Notes under the pieces: model-generated
Seen by the model: only the letters and a program-made list of their open reading frames with translations
What the model was told of the DNA's origin: nothing
The model's database searches: none
Origin: CAYQJS01 sp964417895
GTDB lineage: Bacteria; Chloroflexota; UBA6077; SHYK01
NCBI GenBank assembly: GCA_964417895.1
Contig: CAYQJS010000007.1
Location: 62,001 to 126,000 of the forward strand
Direction: 5' to 3'
Length of the DNA stretch: 64,000 nucleotides
Translations under genes and position numbers: made by a program
Shown here: in pieces, positions 25,351-33,958 of the stretch
Position numbering within the stretch: position 1 is the first letter of the stretch
Layout: the number at the start of each line of letters is the position of its first letter

Positions 25351-25815
25351 GCCCTTCAATCGCCGCTACCACCTGAGCGCGCGACCCGGTCCACCCTGGT
25401 CTCTCAAACCGCCGCAGGTCATTGGTTGGTGAGCGCCAGCGAGCCGTGAACGAGAAAGCGGCCCACACCCCTGAGAGACTGTGCTGCGTCCCAAAGAATC
25501 CCCTCCTCCTCAGGAGATTGCGTGTATCCTCACTGAGCATTTCTCAGTAGCCGCGTCTATATATCGTCCGGTTATGACACGCGCCACGGGCACCACGGAT
25601 TTCACCCGGGACGCCAAAACAGGTCGATTCGGCGTGATCTGTGAATCGCGGGGTGCGCTGGTTCCTGCAGGCGAACTTACACTGGACAGCGGGGCTGCTA
25701 ACAGACTATTGGGCCATCGTGATGCCACAATCAACACTCCGCGGGTCGTGTCAGAAGAAGCGGATTAGGCGGATTCGGGGAGAGCCTTAACGGGTCCTAC
25801 TGAGAGAAGACCGGG
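25351..25815. other. Diverged 3' flank of duplicated unit and weak ORF
   Basis: The first 100 bases resemble the 3' flank of copy 2 (27043 onward), sharing CCGCCGCAGGT and other blocks, so the duplication covers more than the gene. A 64-codon frame at 25574-25768 (TDFTRDAKTGRFGVICESRG) looks protein-like but has no SD and no family match. Confidence 0.45.
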
Positions 25816-26121
25816 ATGACAGGCAGCGCGTGGGACGATGTTGGACGTCAGTGCGTTTTCTTTCTGATTCTCTTTCTCCGCGGCATGATCGATGCAGTCT
25901 TCTTGGTCTTGTGGGTGACCCTTTGGTGGGCGGCGAACAACGCGATCTCACAGCTCACATTGGTTGGCAAAGAACTGCTTTTCGTCGCCGTCTTCCAGCC
26001 CATCTCAGCGGTTGCTACCCTAACCCCGGTCCTCCTCTACGTGTATCTCGATATCCGAGTAATGCTTATCAAGACGAAGTTGCAACTCGAAGTGGAGCGC
26101 AAACGCTTGATGAAGAAGTGA
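25816..26121 (+). CDS. Small membrane protein (101 aa)
   Basis: Two or three hydrophobic helices (FFLILFLRGMIDAVFLVLWV, LLFVAVFQPISAVATLTPVL, LYVYLDIRVMLI) followed by a basic amphipathic tail (KTKLQLEVERKRLMKK). A modest SD-like GAGAGAAG lies upstream. It ends 6 bases before membrane-protein copy 2, so the two are probably one operon. Unknown function. Confidence 0.6.
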   Translation: MTGSAWDDVGRQCVFFLILFLRGMIDAVFLVLWVTLWWAANNAISQLTLVGKELLFVAVFQPISAVATLTPVLLYVYLDIRVMLIKTKLQLEVERKRLMKK

Positions 26122-26127
26122 GCCTCG

Positions 26128-27042
26128 ATGTCCACACTCATTAGTCGATTGGTTGCGGATAGTGAAGCCCTGTTCGGTCCCCTGTCGATCGCAGCTCAGG
26201 CTCGAATCTATGCACTGCGGCTGCTCGTGCTGGTGGCCGCGTTCGCAATAACTTTCGGCTTTGAAGCTGTGGTATGGGTCGGCTATGAGATCGTTCTTGC
26301 CGCCAATCGTTCAGTGACCTTGGCACCGGTGGACCTCAGTGCCATCGCTGGGTCTTTCGATTGGCGGGTCCTCCCCTTCGCCCTGTGCGCGGCCGTCGTT
26401 GCTAGTTCCTTAGCACTCATCTACGCACATTATCATTTCTACCCGTACCGCTTCGATGTCTTTCGCGTGAAGGCAATGTATCTTTTCGCCCTGGTTCAAG
26501 GTGGGTACGCTGTCGCGGTTTACCTCGGCACGGCGGCCGCCGTGTTGCGGCCTGACTTCGGTGCTCACCTCCTTGGTGCAGTTGGCGCTGGCTTCTCCAC
26601 GTGGACGCTGTACCTTGCGACCGGTACGCCGCAGGCTCCCGAGCTTGACTATCGGTGGGGCACGGCGGGTTCTCGCGAGCGGTCATCCGAAGGGCAGAGG
26701 GCACTCGAGCAAGTTTCACTGATTCTTGGCGGATTCTGTTTCCGCGCGGCGGAAGATCAGATTCGAGACGGTGCTCACGAGGCGATAAGGCTGCTGGTCG
26801 ACAACTACACCAAACTGCCCCTCCCGCGCCTGGCGGAGATCGTGAGCAACTACATCGACACGGAGCCGACGATAGGAGACGGAGAGCGGACTGAAATCAA
26901 GAGGAGGGTGGAGCTCCTGCTGAACGACATTGACAATGCTGGCGTAACGCACTACGCAGCTATGGGACGCGCAGTTATTCGGGTGAGGGGTACCAGCATG
27001 CTCCTCGCAGTACTCGAGGATCATGGGGTTCGCCGGCCGTAG
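26128..27042 (+). CDS. Uncharacterised membrane protein, tandem copy 2 (full length)
   Basis: A 304-residue protein with four predicted helices: LVLVAAFAITFGFEAVVWV (about 32-50), FALCAAVVASSLALIYAH, MYLFALVQGGYAVAVYLGTA and LLGAVGAGFSTWTLYLA. A soluble C-terminal domain of about 125 residues follows, rich in helices and charge (EDQIRDGAHEAIRLLVDNY). It is the longer, diverged twin of 24652-25350. The conserved C-terminal domain suggests that is the working part. No known family recognised. Confidence 0.68.
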   Translation: MSTLISRLVADSEALFGPLSIAAQARIYALRLLVLVAAFAITFGFEAVVWVGYEIVLAANRSVTLAPVDLSAIAGSFDWRVLPFALCAAVVASSLALIYAHYHFYPYRFDVFRVKAMYLFALVQGGYAVAVYLGTAAAVLRPDFGAHLLGAVGAGFSTWTLYLATGTPQAPELDYRWGTAGSRERSSEGQRALEQVSLILGGFCFRAAEDQIRDGAHEAIRLLVDNYTKLPLPRLAEIVSNYIDTEPTIGDGERTEIKRRVELLLNDIDNAGVTHYAAMGRAVIRVRGTSMLLAVLEDHGVRRP

Positions 27043-27312
27043 GCACCCTCATCGCCGCCGCCACGTGCGCGCACAACCCGGTACCCATCCCGCCAAGACC
27101 GCCGCAGGTGACCGGTGGGTGGCCAAGCGGATCATTTCCAACCCGGATGCCATCTCTCGGCGGCAGTAGTGCCAAGCACACGTCGCGATTCTGCCTTGAG
27201 GAGACCGCGTCATCCCATATCCGCGACCAACCTTGGCGAGGATCCTCAAGCACGTTGTCATCAAGAGGTTGCGTGTACCTCGCGGAGCGGATGCCAGCGG
27301 GAGGACCAGTCC

Positions 27313-27672
27313 ATTGATCGTCGACTCCCACGTCCACCCGCTGGCTGACGATCCTGAGCGCTACCCCCGCTCCCGGCCGGGGACAGGGGCCGGATTGGTA
27401 CACCAACACGGATCTCGCCGCCGGAGGAGTGCCTTGCGCAGATGGCTCTGAGCGGGGTGGACCAGATGGTCCTGGTGAACTCCTTCAGCGCCTATGAGCA
27501 CTACAACCAATACTGCGCCGACGCCGCTGCCGCCACCCTGATCGCTTCGCTGTTGTCTCCCGGATCGACCGGCTGGCACCCGGGGCCACCCGACACGCTG
27601 AGCTCCTGGGTCGATGGCCGAGGGATGCGGAGCGTGAGAATCGGGACCGCCGACTGTGGGTCGGGACGGTAG
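27313..27672 (+). pseudogene. Decayed N-terminal half of an amidohydrolase
   Basis: The frame LIVDSHVHPLADDPERYP breaks into a shifted frame and resumes as VDQMVLVNSFSAYEHYN, then again near DTLSSWVDGRGMRSVRIGTA before stopping. These match, in order, the blocks of the gene at 33127-33950 on the opposite strand. It has GGGAGG before a TTG start, the same TTG as in that gene. At least two frameshifts and a truncation make it nonfunctional. Confidence 0.75.
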
Positions 27673-27836
27673 AGGCAAATGGGAATCAGCCTCTTCGAGG
27701 TGCAATGGATCGCCGCCATCATCCGTGCATGTGGTGCTTGCCGTCGCGGCGCCCTCTGTTGTCCTGCGAGGCGGCGATCATGAACAACCGTGGGGACGAT
27801 GGTCACGCTGTCCGGTCCCACGGCGGTGGCCACGCG

Positions 27837-27995
27837 CTGGCGGCCGATTCGTTACCCCCTTCTCGCCCCCGCATACTGAGCCATCCGGCTCTCGATGCCA
27901 TCCTCCGCCAGTTCCTGCTCGTACAACATCCTGATGCGCGGGTCTTCGTTCTTGTATTCGACCGCGTGGCCGCCCTCCTCCTCGTTTTGGTCCGT
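27837..27995 (-). pseudogene. Remnant of a cupin gene 3' end
   Basis: Read on the minus strand, this 159-bp stretch encodes VEYKNEDPRIRMLYEQELAE, then DGIESRMAQYAGARRG and a stop. The intact cupin at 29733-30836 ends with the same residues apart from a few changes. It is close to 90% identical in DNA to 29725-29885 and in direct orientation to it. The RT gene lies between the two copies. Confidence 0.8.
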
Positions 27996-28096
27996 GTGTG
28001 GATAATCGAGCCTTGCCCGGTCATCAGCTCGGATTCAGCAGAGAGTGCATGACCAAGCAAGCTGTCGCCTGAGCCTAAGTCATTCGACCAATCCGC

Positions 28097-29656
28097 CTAA
28101 TGGGCCGCCAACAGGGCTTTCACCGCCTTCGCGATCAAGGCGTTCGTTTTGGACCTCTCACCCCAAGTACCCAAGCAAGCATTTCTTTCGGCAGAGGGGA
28201 AGTACTGAGCAGCGAATACCATCGCCGCGCGCACGTACTCAGACGGCTCGTCTTGGTAGTGGTTACGTAGCAGCTCCCGTTGTGGCGCTGTTCCGTGCTT
28301 GCCTACCAAAACTGCGCACACTGCGCGCACTGCCTCTGAGTGTCTGAACTCCCGGAGCCAGCGCACCGCATGCGACGCTTGAACCTGCCCAGGATTCAAG
28401 GTGTTGAGCGCCATGGCTGGCCAAAGCAGGAGCCAATCGCAGAGCAGGGTCGGCTCACGGAGGGCCTGCTGAAGATAGCCGACGATCTCGGGCCGCTTGG
28501 GGGCGAGAGAAGCCAGGTAGTGGCAGTAGGTTCGCGCCATGTGTGGCCTTTGTGGCATCCGGAGAAGGGCGTCGTCCAGTGCAACGTCCAGCCGCAAAGC
28601 TGAGAAGATCGGAAGGCAAAATTGGTCCACCTTGTCAATTACGACTTGCTCGCTGATGCTGTTACGCTGGTCGTAGAGGCGCAGGATCGCTTCGGTCTCA
28701 ATGTCTGGGACCTCGCCCGGCGTCAGTTCCATCAGCCACCCGTAACCGGCCTCCTCGAGATCGGAAGCGCTGACTTCGCTCCGTGCCTCCTCGAACATGC
28801 GGTCAATATCGGTCTCTTCTCGGAGAGCCTCATCGGCCCCAACAATGCGCGACTTTCGCTCATTCAGGTTAAGCCCAATCTTCCGCAGGTAGGCACATAG
28901 GTCGACTCGCGACTCGAAGGCCGACTTCAGGTTCGAAAAGAAGAGATAGAGATCGTCGACGAAGCGCACGGAGGGAATTCCGCGTATCTCGCAGTCGGCA
29001 TCTAGCCCTGAGAGATAGAAATTGCCAAGGAGGTCCGATGGGTACATTCCCTGAAGAATCCCGTGCGAGTTCTTATTGGTCCAGGCGAGCAGAAGCTTTT
29101 CCAAGAGGTTGACGTACTCATGACCGCAGCCTGCCGAAAGGAGGAGGTTGATGAGGTTGTGCTGGTAGATCCGTTCGAAATAATTGCTGACATCCGCCTT
29201 GATTACGTGGCTCACGGGCGCGGTGCAGATCTCCGCTATTCGAAGCTTCATCTTGGAGAAGCAATGGCTGGCCGGTTCGAACATTTCGCCGGCCGACAGA
29301 GGATCATCGCGGAGCACGTTGCTAAACACGCGGGAGCGGTCTAGCTGAGCTTCGATAGGAGGGGCAAGGAGATCGGCTATTGCCTGGTAGAGGACGCGAT
29401 CCGCGGGCGTAAGGATGGTCCCCGGGCGCGTGAGGCCGCCAAGCTTGAGCACCTCGATGGTGATCGGCATCCCAGGGGAAAAGGACCCGTTGGCGAGCTC
29501 AGTTCGAAGGAATTCGACAAGGCCGCCACTGGCATACTGGTAGATGGAGGCAAAGTGGGGTGCGGGAATGAAGTCAGACCCACTGTCAGACTGAACACGC
29601 GCCAATGCACGCTCGAAATCGAGGGCGTCCAGCGCTTTGGAATCGAGACCCACCAT
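28097..29656 (-). CDS. Reverse transcriptase of the UG/Abi (defence-associated) type
   Basis: A 519-residue RNA-directed DNA polymerase. Fingers and palm motifs occur in order: TPADRVLYQAIADLLAPPIE (about 83-102), motif A VIKADVSNYFERIY with catalytic D155, motif B GILQGMYPSDLLGNFYL (199-215), motif C RFVDDLYLF with D234-D235, and motif D GLNLNERKSRI (261-271). About 240 residues after the palm form helical repeats (for example LLRNHYQDEPSEYVRAAMVF), as in the alpha-repeat C-termini of UG/Abi RTs. No group II intron maturase domain, retron signature or diversity-generating repeat was seen. Other possibilities are an unclassified RT lineage. It stands alone on its strand. Confidence 0.82.
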   Translation of the reverse strand: MVGLDSKALDALDFERALARVQSDSGSDFIPAPHFASIYQYASGGLVEFLRTELANGSFSPGMPITIEVLKLGGLTRPGTILTPADRVLYQAIADLLAPPIEAQLDRSRVFSNVLRDDPLSAGEMFEPASHCFSKMKLRIAEICTAPVSHVIKADVSNYFERIYQHNLINLLLSAGCGHEYVNLLEKLLLAWTNKNSHGILQGMYPSDLLGNFYLSGLDADCEIRGIPSVRFVDDLYLFFSNLKSAFESRVDLCAYLRKIGLNLNERKSRIVGADEALREETDIDRMFEEARSEVSASDLEEAGYGWLMELTPGEVPDIETEAILRLYDQRNSISEQVVIDKVDQFCLPIFSALRLDVALDDALLRMPQRPHMARTYCHYLASLAPKRPEIVGYLQQALREPTLLCDWLLLWPAMALNTLNPGQVQASHAVRWLREFRHSEAVRAVCAVLVGKHGTAPQRELLRNHYQDEPSEYVRAAMVFAAQYFPSAERNACLGTWGERSKTNALIAKAVKALLAAH

Positions 29657-29732
29657 ACCCTATCTTCCGGCCCCTACCCCTTCTGATGTGGTTCACGGGT
29701 TCGCAAACGGCAGCGTCAGCTGGGCCGCTTCG

Positions 29733-30836
29733 TTACCCCCTTCTCGCCCCGACGTACTGAGCCATCCGGCTCTCGATGCCCTCCTCCGCCAGCTCCTGGT
29801 CGTACAGCATCCTGATGCGCGGATCTTCGTTCTCGTATTCGACCTGGTGGCCGCCCTCATCTTCGCCCTTGTCCATGCCCTCGTAGCTCACTTTCTTGCT
29901 CTCCAGCACGGGATAGCGCACGCCGCCGAAGCCGAGCGCCAGGTAGCGCGAGGGCTGGTTCGCCGTGTTGAAATGCTGGTGGTAATGGTCATCGGGCGGC
30001 GCGTAGAGCGTGCCGGGCTTCCAGTTGATCCTGACACTCGACGTTGGGTCCTGCCCGTCGAGCCACAGCAGGCTATAGCCTCTGCCCGTCACGCAAAAGA
30101 TGTGGGCGCCGGCCGCGTGGCGGTGCGCCTTCTTGTACGTCCCGACCCCGAACTCGGAGATGTGGGAGTGCATCGCCGCGTCGGATAGCACGAACTGGAT
30201 GCTGGTCCCGCTCGCCCCGCGCTCCTTCCAGTCCTGGAGTTTGAAGCTCGTCAGATCCGCCACGAAGTTCGTCTCCCACTGGTGACGGCCGGGCTTCACC
30301 AGGCGCAGCTCGCCCTCGCCGCGGAAGTAGCGCTCTTCGCCGATCCGGTCCGGGAAGACGCACGGGTTGTCGTAGATGAAGTCGAGACTGTGGAACAGGT
30401 TCAGAATGATCGGCAGATTCGTGACCGCCCCGAACCTCACGGGCTCCGACCCGGTCAGATTGAAGTGCTGGTGCCGGGCGTTCAGGGGGATGGCGAACAG
30501 GCTCCCCGGTCCCCATTCGACCGTGTGCTGTGCGCCCCCGGGCAGCTCGATGAGCGTTGCGCCGCGCCCCTGGAGGACGTGGATCACCTCGTCGTGCAGG
30601 TGCTTCTCGGGCTCGAGCTTGCCGCCCGGCGGGATCTCCGCCACGTAGCAGCTCAGGTACTCGCCGCGTCCCGCCAGGTGGACGTACGCGCCGCGCCCAC
30701 CCATCCGCTCCCACGGCTCGAGCGGCATCGTGAGACAGTCGACCGCGAAGCCCTCGACCACCGGTATGTTCTCGGTCTCCAGAAACTCGAGGTATGAGTC
30801 GCGCAGATAGAACTGGCTTGCTAGCTCGTCGCCCAT
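29733..30836 (-). CDS. Bicupin protein (gentisate dioxygenase-like fold)
   Basis: A 367-residue protein with two cupin barrels. Barrel 1 (about 60-140) has EKHLHDEVIHVLQGRGATLI and the second motif IPLNARHQHFNLTG. Barrel 2 (about 210-310) has KKAHRHAAGAHIFCVTGRGY and DDHYHQHFNT. Both hold the His pairs expected for a metal site, so a dioxygenase or isomerase activity on a small acid is plausible. ATG 30836 follows TGGAGGGAAA. The 3' end is duplicated as a remnant at 27837. Divergent from the binding lipoprotein at 31102. Confidence 0.82.
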   Translation of the reverse strand: MGDELASQFYLRDSYLEFLETENIPVVEGFAVDCLTMPLEPWERMGGRGAYVHLAGRGEYLSCYVAEIPPGGKLEPEKHLHDEVIHVLQGRGATLIELPGGAQHTVEWGPGSLFAIPLNARHQHFNLTGSEPVRFGAVTNLPIILNLFHSLDFIYDNPCVFPDRIGEERYFRGEGELRLVKPGRHQWETNFVADLTSFKLQDWKERGASGTSIQFVLSDAAMHSHISEFGVGTYKKAHRHAAGAHIFCVTGRGYSLLWLDGQDPTSSVRINWKPGTLYAPPDDHYHQHFNTANQPSRYLALGFGGVRYPVLESKKVSYEGMDKGEDEGGHQVEYENEDPRIRMLYDQELAEEGIESRMAQYVGARRG

Positions 30837-31101
30837 GGTTTTCCCTCCAAGCGGTTGTATGCAACTGCGCTGTCGCCAACCATGTGATGGCTGGGGTAGG
30901 GGTCAGGCATGCCTGACCCGCGTACCCTCGACGTGGGGCGCCCTCACCCGGCTTGCCCGCTTCCGCGGCTGCGCCGGCCTCTCCCAGAAGGAGAGGCGAG
31001 GTGCTGGCATTCTATCAGCGTCCAGCGCGAGACGCCGCGGAGTGAAGTACACTGGCGACAAAGCCTTGGCGCAGCCTCATCCATCGAAGGGAGCTGAGTC
31101 C

Positions 31102-32838
31102 ATGCGAGCAAACTGGGATCGCAGAACAATCGGCGCGGTCGTGATCGGATTAGCCCTGGTTGCCAGCGGGTGTGCGCAGCCGCCCGCGGGGCCGGCGGCC
31201 GGCCCGTCGGCGTCGCAGGACCAGTCACAGCCGGCGGCGGGCCCGCCCAAGACGCTGGTCGTCGGGCAGGGCTTCGAGATCGGCGGGCTCAACCGCGTCG
31301 GCCGCAATGACGCCGAGATCGGCCACGTGATCAACGCTGGGCTCGTGACGCGCGACACCGAGAAATACCAGGTGCTGCCCTGGATGGCTGAGGCGCTGCC
31401 ATCGCTCGACAACGGCACCTGGGTTGTGAACGCTAACGGCACGATGGTCACAACCTGGAAAGTACGGCCCAACATCAAGTGGCACGACGGCACGCTATTC
31501 AGCACCAAGGACTTCACCTTCGGGTGGCAGATCTTCCTGGACCCGAAGGCTGAGGTGGACTCCCGCGGCTTCGCGGACCTTATCGAACGCATCGAGACGC
31601 CGGACGACCGCACGCTCGTCGTGCAATGGAAGTCGCGTCTCTACCTGGGCAACCAGCTGTTCTTCACCTACCTGATGCCCCTGCCCAGCCACATCCTGGG
31701 TGAGGTCCACCGCAGTGGCGACTACGAGGCGCTGAACAACCATCTCTACTGGAGCACCGGCATCATCCACCTGGGGCCGTATCGGGTGACCGAGTTCGTG
31801 CGCGGCAGCCACGTCGACTTGCAGGCGTTTGACGACTATTTCCTGGGCCGGCCGAAGATCGACCGCATCATCTGGCGCATCATCACCGACAGCAATACCC
31901 TCCTGGCGAACGTCCTCTCCAACGACGTCGACGTCACCACCCGCGCCGCCCTGACCCTCGATACCGGTGTGATCGCCGAGCAGCAGTGGGCCTCGCGCGG
32001 TGAGGGCACGGTGAGATACTCGCCGACCAGCTGGACCTGGTTGAACCCGGGCGCGTACAGCCCCATCTTCGGCTGGGAGGCGCCGAACCAGAACCTCGTG
32101 CGCCAGGCGCTGGCGCACGCCATCAACCGCGCAGAGATCGCGGAGACCATCGGGCTAGGGAAGGAGCCGGCGCTCGACTTCCCGCTCAGCCCGAGCCGCC
32201 CGCAGTACCGAACGGCGGACGCGGCGGTCAAGAAGTACCCCTTCGACGCGCGGCGCGCCGAGCAGCTCCTCGGGCAGGCGGGCTGGCGCAAAGGCGCGGA
32301 CGGCGTGCTGGTCAATGAGCGTGGCGAGCGGTTCGCCGTGGAGTTCCGCACCTCTACCCGTGCCGACCAGCAGCAGGTGCAGGTCTCAATTGCCGACTAC
32401 CTCAAGCAGGTGGGGGTTGAGAGTCAGCTGGTCAATATGCCGGATCGCCAGGCGAGCAGCGTGGAGTTCCGCAACCGTTGGCCGGGCCTCTACCTGGCGT
32501 CACACAACATCCAGGTGGAGGACTGGAAGGACCGTTTCCACTCGATGTTCCTGCCGACCGAGGCGAATAACTGGCTGGGAAACAACGTCGCCGGCTGGCG
32601 GAATCCGGCCAAGGACCGGTTGCTCGACCAGCTCTTCGACGAGCTGCAGCCGCAACGCCAGGACCAGATCATGGTCGAATACCTGAAGCTCTTCGCGGAG
32701 GAGTTGCCCCATCTGCCGCTCAAGTTCAACACCGAGGTGACAAGCTTCCGCAGCAACATCAAGAATGTAGGGGTGCGCATCGAGAGCGGCGGCGAGAATG
32801 CCCGCACCTGGAACGTCCACCTGTGGGAGAAGAACTAG
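31102..32838 (+). CDS. ABC transporter substrate-binding lipoprotein, family 5
   Basis: A 578-residue extracytoplasmic solute-binding protein. A signal with lipobox ASGC (Cys at about residue 24) follows the hydrophobic run IGAVVIGLALVA. Family blocks are VRPNIKWHDGTLFSTKDFTF, VRQALAHAINRAEIAET and the C-terminal PHLPLKFNTEVTSF. ATG 31102 follows GAAGGGAGC. It differs strongly from the gene at 476-2170, so ligands probably differ. No permease genes are nearby, and the bicupin gene is divergent, so the two may share control. Ligand unknown. Confidence 0.9.
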   Translation: MRANWDRRTIGAVVIGLALVASGCAQPPAGPAAGPSASQDQSQPAAGPPKTLVVGQGFEIGGLNRVGRNDAEIGHVINAGLVTRDTEKYQVLPWMAEALPSLDNGTWVVNANGTMVTTWKVRPNIKWHDGTLFSTKDFTFGWQIFLDPKAEVDSRGFADLIERIETPDDRTLVVQWKSRLYLGNQLFFTYLMPLPSHILGEVHRSGDYEALNNHLYWSTGIIHLGPYRVTEFVRGSHVDLQAFDDYFLGRPKIDRIIWRIITDSNTLLANVLSNDVDVTTRAALTLDTGVIAEQQWASRGEGTVRYSPTSWTWLNPGAYSPIFGWEAPNQNLVRQALAHAINRAEIAETIGLGKEPALDFPLSPSRPQYRTADAAVKKYPFDARRAEQLLGQAGWRKGADGVLVNERGERFAVEFRTSTRADQQQVQVSIADYLKQVGVESQLVNMPDRQASSVEFRNRWPGLYLASHNIQVEDWKDRFHSMFLPTEANNWLGNNVAGWRNPAKDRLLDQLFDELQPQRQDQIMVEYLKLFAEELPHLPLKFNTEVTSFRSNIKNVGVRIESGGENARTWNVHLWEKN

Positions 32839-32884
32839 CGCGCCGCCGCGCAGCTTCGGGACTGCTGGGTCGCCGGGTACGTCA

Positions 32885-33110
32885 CCCTCTCCCTCACCCT
32901 CCCCCGTCGAGGGGGAGGGAAGAACCCCCCTCCCCGTCGAGGGGAGTGAGAAAACCCCTTCTCCGTCGAGGGGAGTGAGAAAACCCCTTCTCCGTCGAGG
33001 GGAGTGAGAAGACCTTGCGGGGGAGGGTTGGGGAGGGGGGTGACGCCCCGTGTGACTCTCCTCCCTCCCCCCTTGCGGGGGAGGGTTGGGGAGGGGGGTG
33101 ACGCCGCGTG
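32885..33110. repeat. Cluster of palindromes with a 29-bp tandem repeat
   Basis: The left part has a 33-base unit (32889-32921) that recurs exactly inside hisIE at 41533-41565. Next, three units of period 29 start at 32935, 32964 and 32993, each with CGTCGAGGGGAGTGAGAA. Two copies of CTTGCGGGGGAGGGTTGGGG follow, about 57 bases apart. The cluster separates convergent genes. Confidence 0.85.
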
Positions 33111-33126
33111 AGCCAACGATTCGGGT

Positions 33127-33950
33127 TCAGGACACCAGCGTCGGGTAGAGCCTGCGGGCCGTGCCGGCGAGTACCTGCTCCCGATCCGCCGGGGATAGGA
33201 ACGCCACGGCCTCCTGGGCCAGCTCCACCAGCTCTTTGTACGGAGCTGCCGGGCTCCCCGTGCTGTGCGGGAAGTCCGATCCCCACATCAGCCGTCTCGG
33301 CCCGAACCGATCGACCAGGGCCTCGACGAACGCTCTGGGTGTCGACCGGCCTTGGCCCGCCTCACGAATGTTGAGCGTGGAGAATTTGAAGTTGAGGTTC
33401 GGGCAGTCGGCCAGCGCGAAGAACTCCGCCGCCTCCGCATAGGGCGGCCCGCCCTCGACGGGCGGGTGGGTCAGGTGGTCCAGGATGAGCTGCACGTCGG
33501 GTAACCGCTCCGCTAGCTGGCGAACCTGGATCAGCTCGCCTCGGGACACCTGGATCGCAACGGGGATGCCCAGTTGTCGCGCGCGCTCGCAGGTCGGGTA
33601 GGCTCGCGGGTCGGCGGTCCCGATTCTTACGCCCCGCATCCCTCGGCCCTCCACCCAGGAGCTGAGGGTGTCGGGGGCGCCCCACGCCGCGGGTCGATCC
33701 GGCAGACGCCGACGAAGCGATCGGGGTGCCTCGCGGCGGCGTCGGCGCAGTAGCTGTTGTCGTACTCATAGGCGGTGAAGGAGCTGACCAGGACCATCTG
33801 GTCCACCTCGGCCAGGGCCATCTGTTCGAGGCAGTCCTCCGCGGTCAGGCGCGTTGTGGTGGACCAGTCCGGCTCCGCCCCCCGGGCCAGGGCGAACGGG
33901 TAGCGCTCGGGATCCGCCGCCAATGGGTGGACGTGGGTGTCGACGATCAA
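33127..33950 (-). pseudogene. Amidohydrolase with an internal frameshift
   Basis: The N-terminal frame starts at TTG 33950 (LIVDTHVHPLAADPERYP, the HxH metal pair) and runs through VDQMVLVSSFTAYEYDN and FVGVCRIDPR. It then slips into the second frame (DTLSSWVEGRGMRGVRIGTA) which continues intact to LILDHLTHPP, MWGSDFPHS and the end. The slip is one base in the C-rich tract near 33675-33690. The two halves cover a complete amidohydrolase-2 enzyme, so this is either a recent lesion or a sequence error. The start lies 9 bases after the propeller gene's stop on the same strand. Confidence 0.75.
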
Positions 33951-33958
33951 TGGACGAG

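Noticed and set aside
28097..29656. Diversity-generating retroelement.
   Set aside because: No template/variable repeat pair with A-specific changes and no accessory Avd-like or C-type lectin target was found; the flanking repeats are in a cupin 3' end and differ at all base types.
32885..33110. Possible CRISPR array, because of the regular 29-bp period.
   Set aside because: There are only three units with no unique spacers between them, the units are parts of a palindromic family, and no cas genes are nearby.
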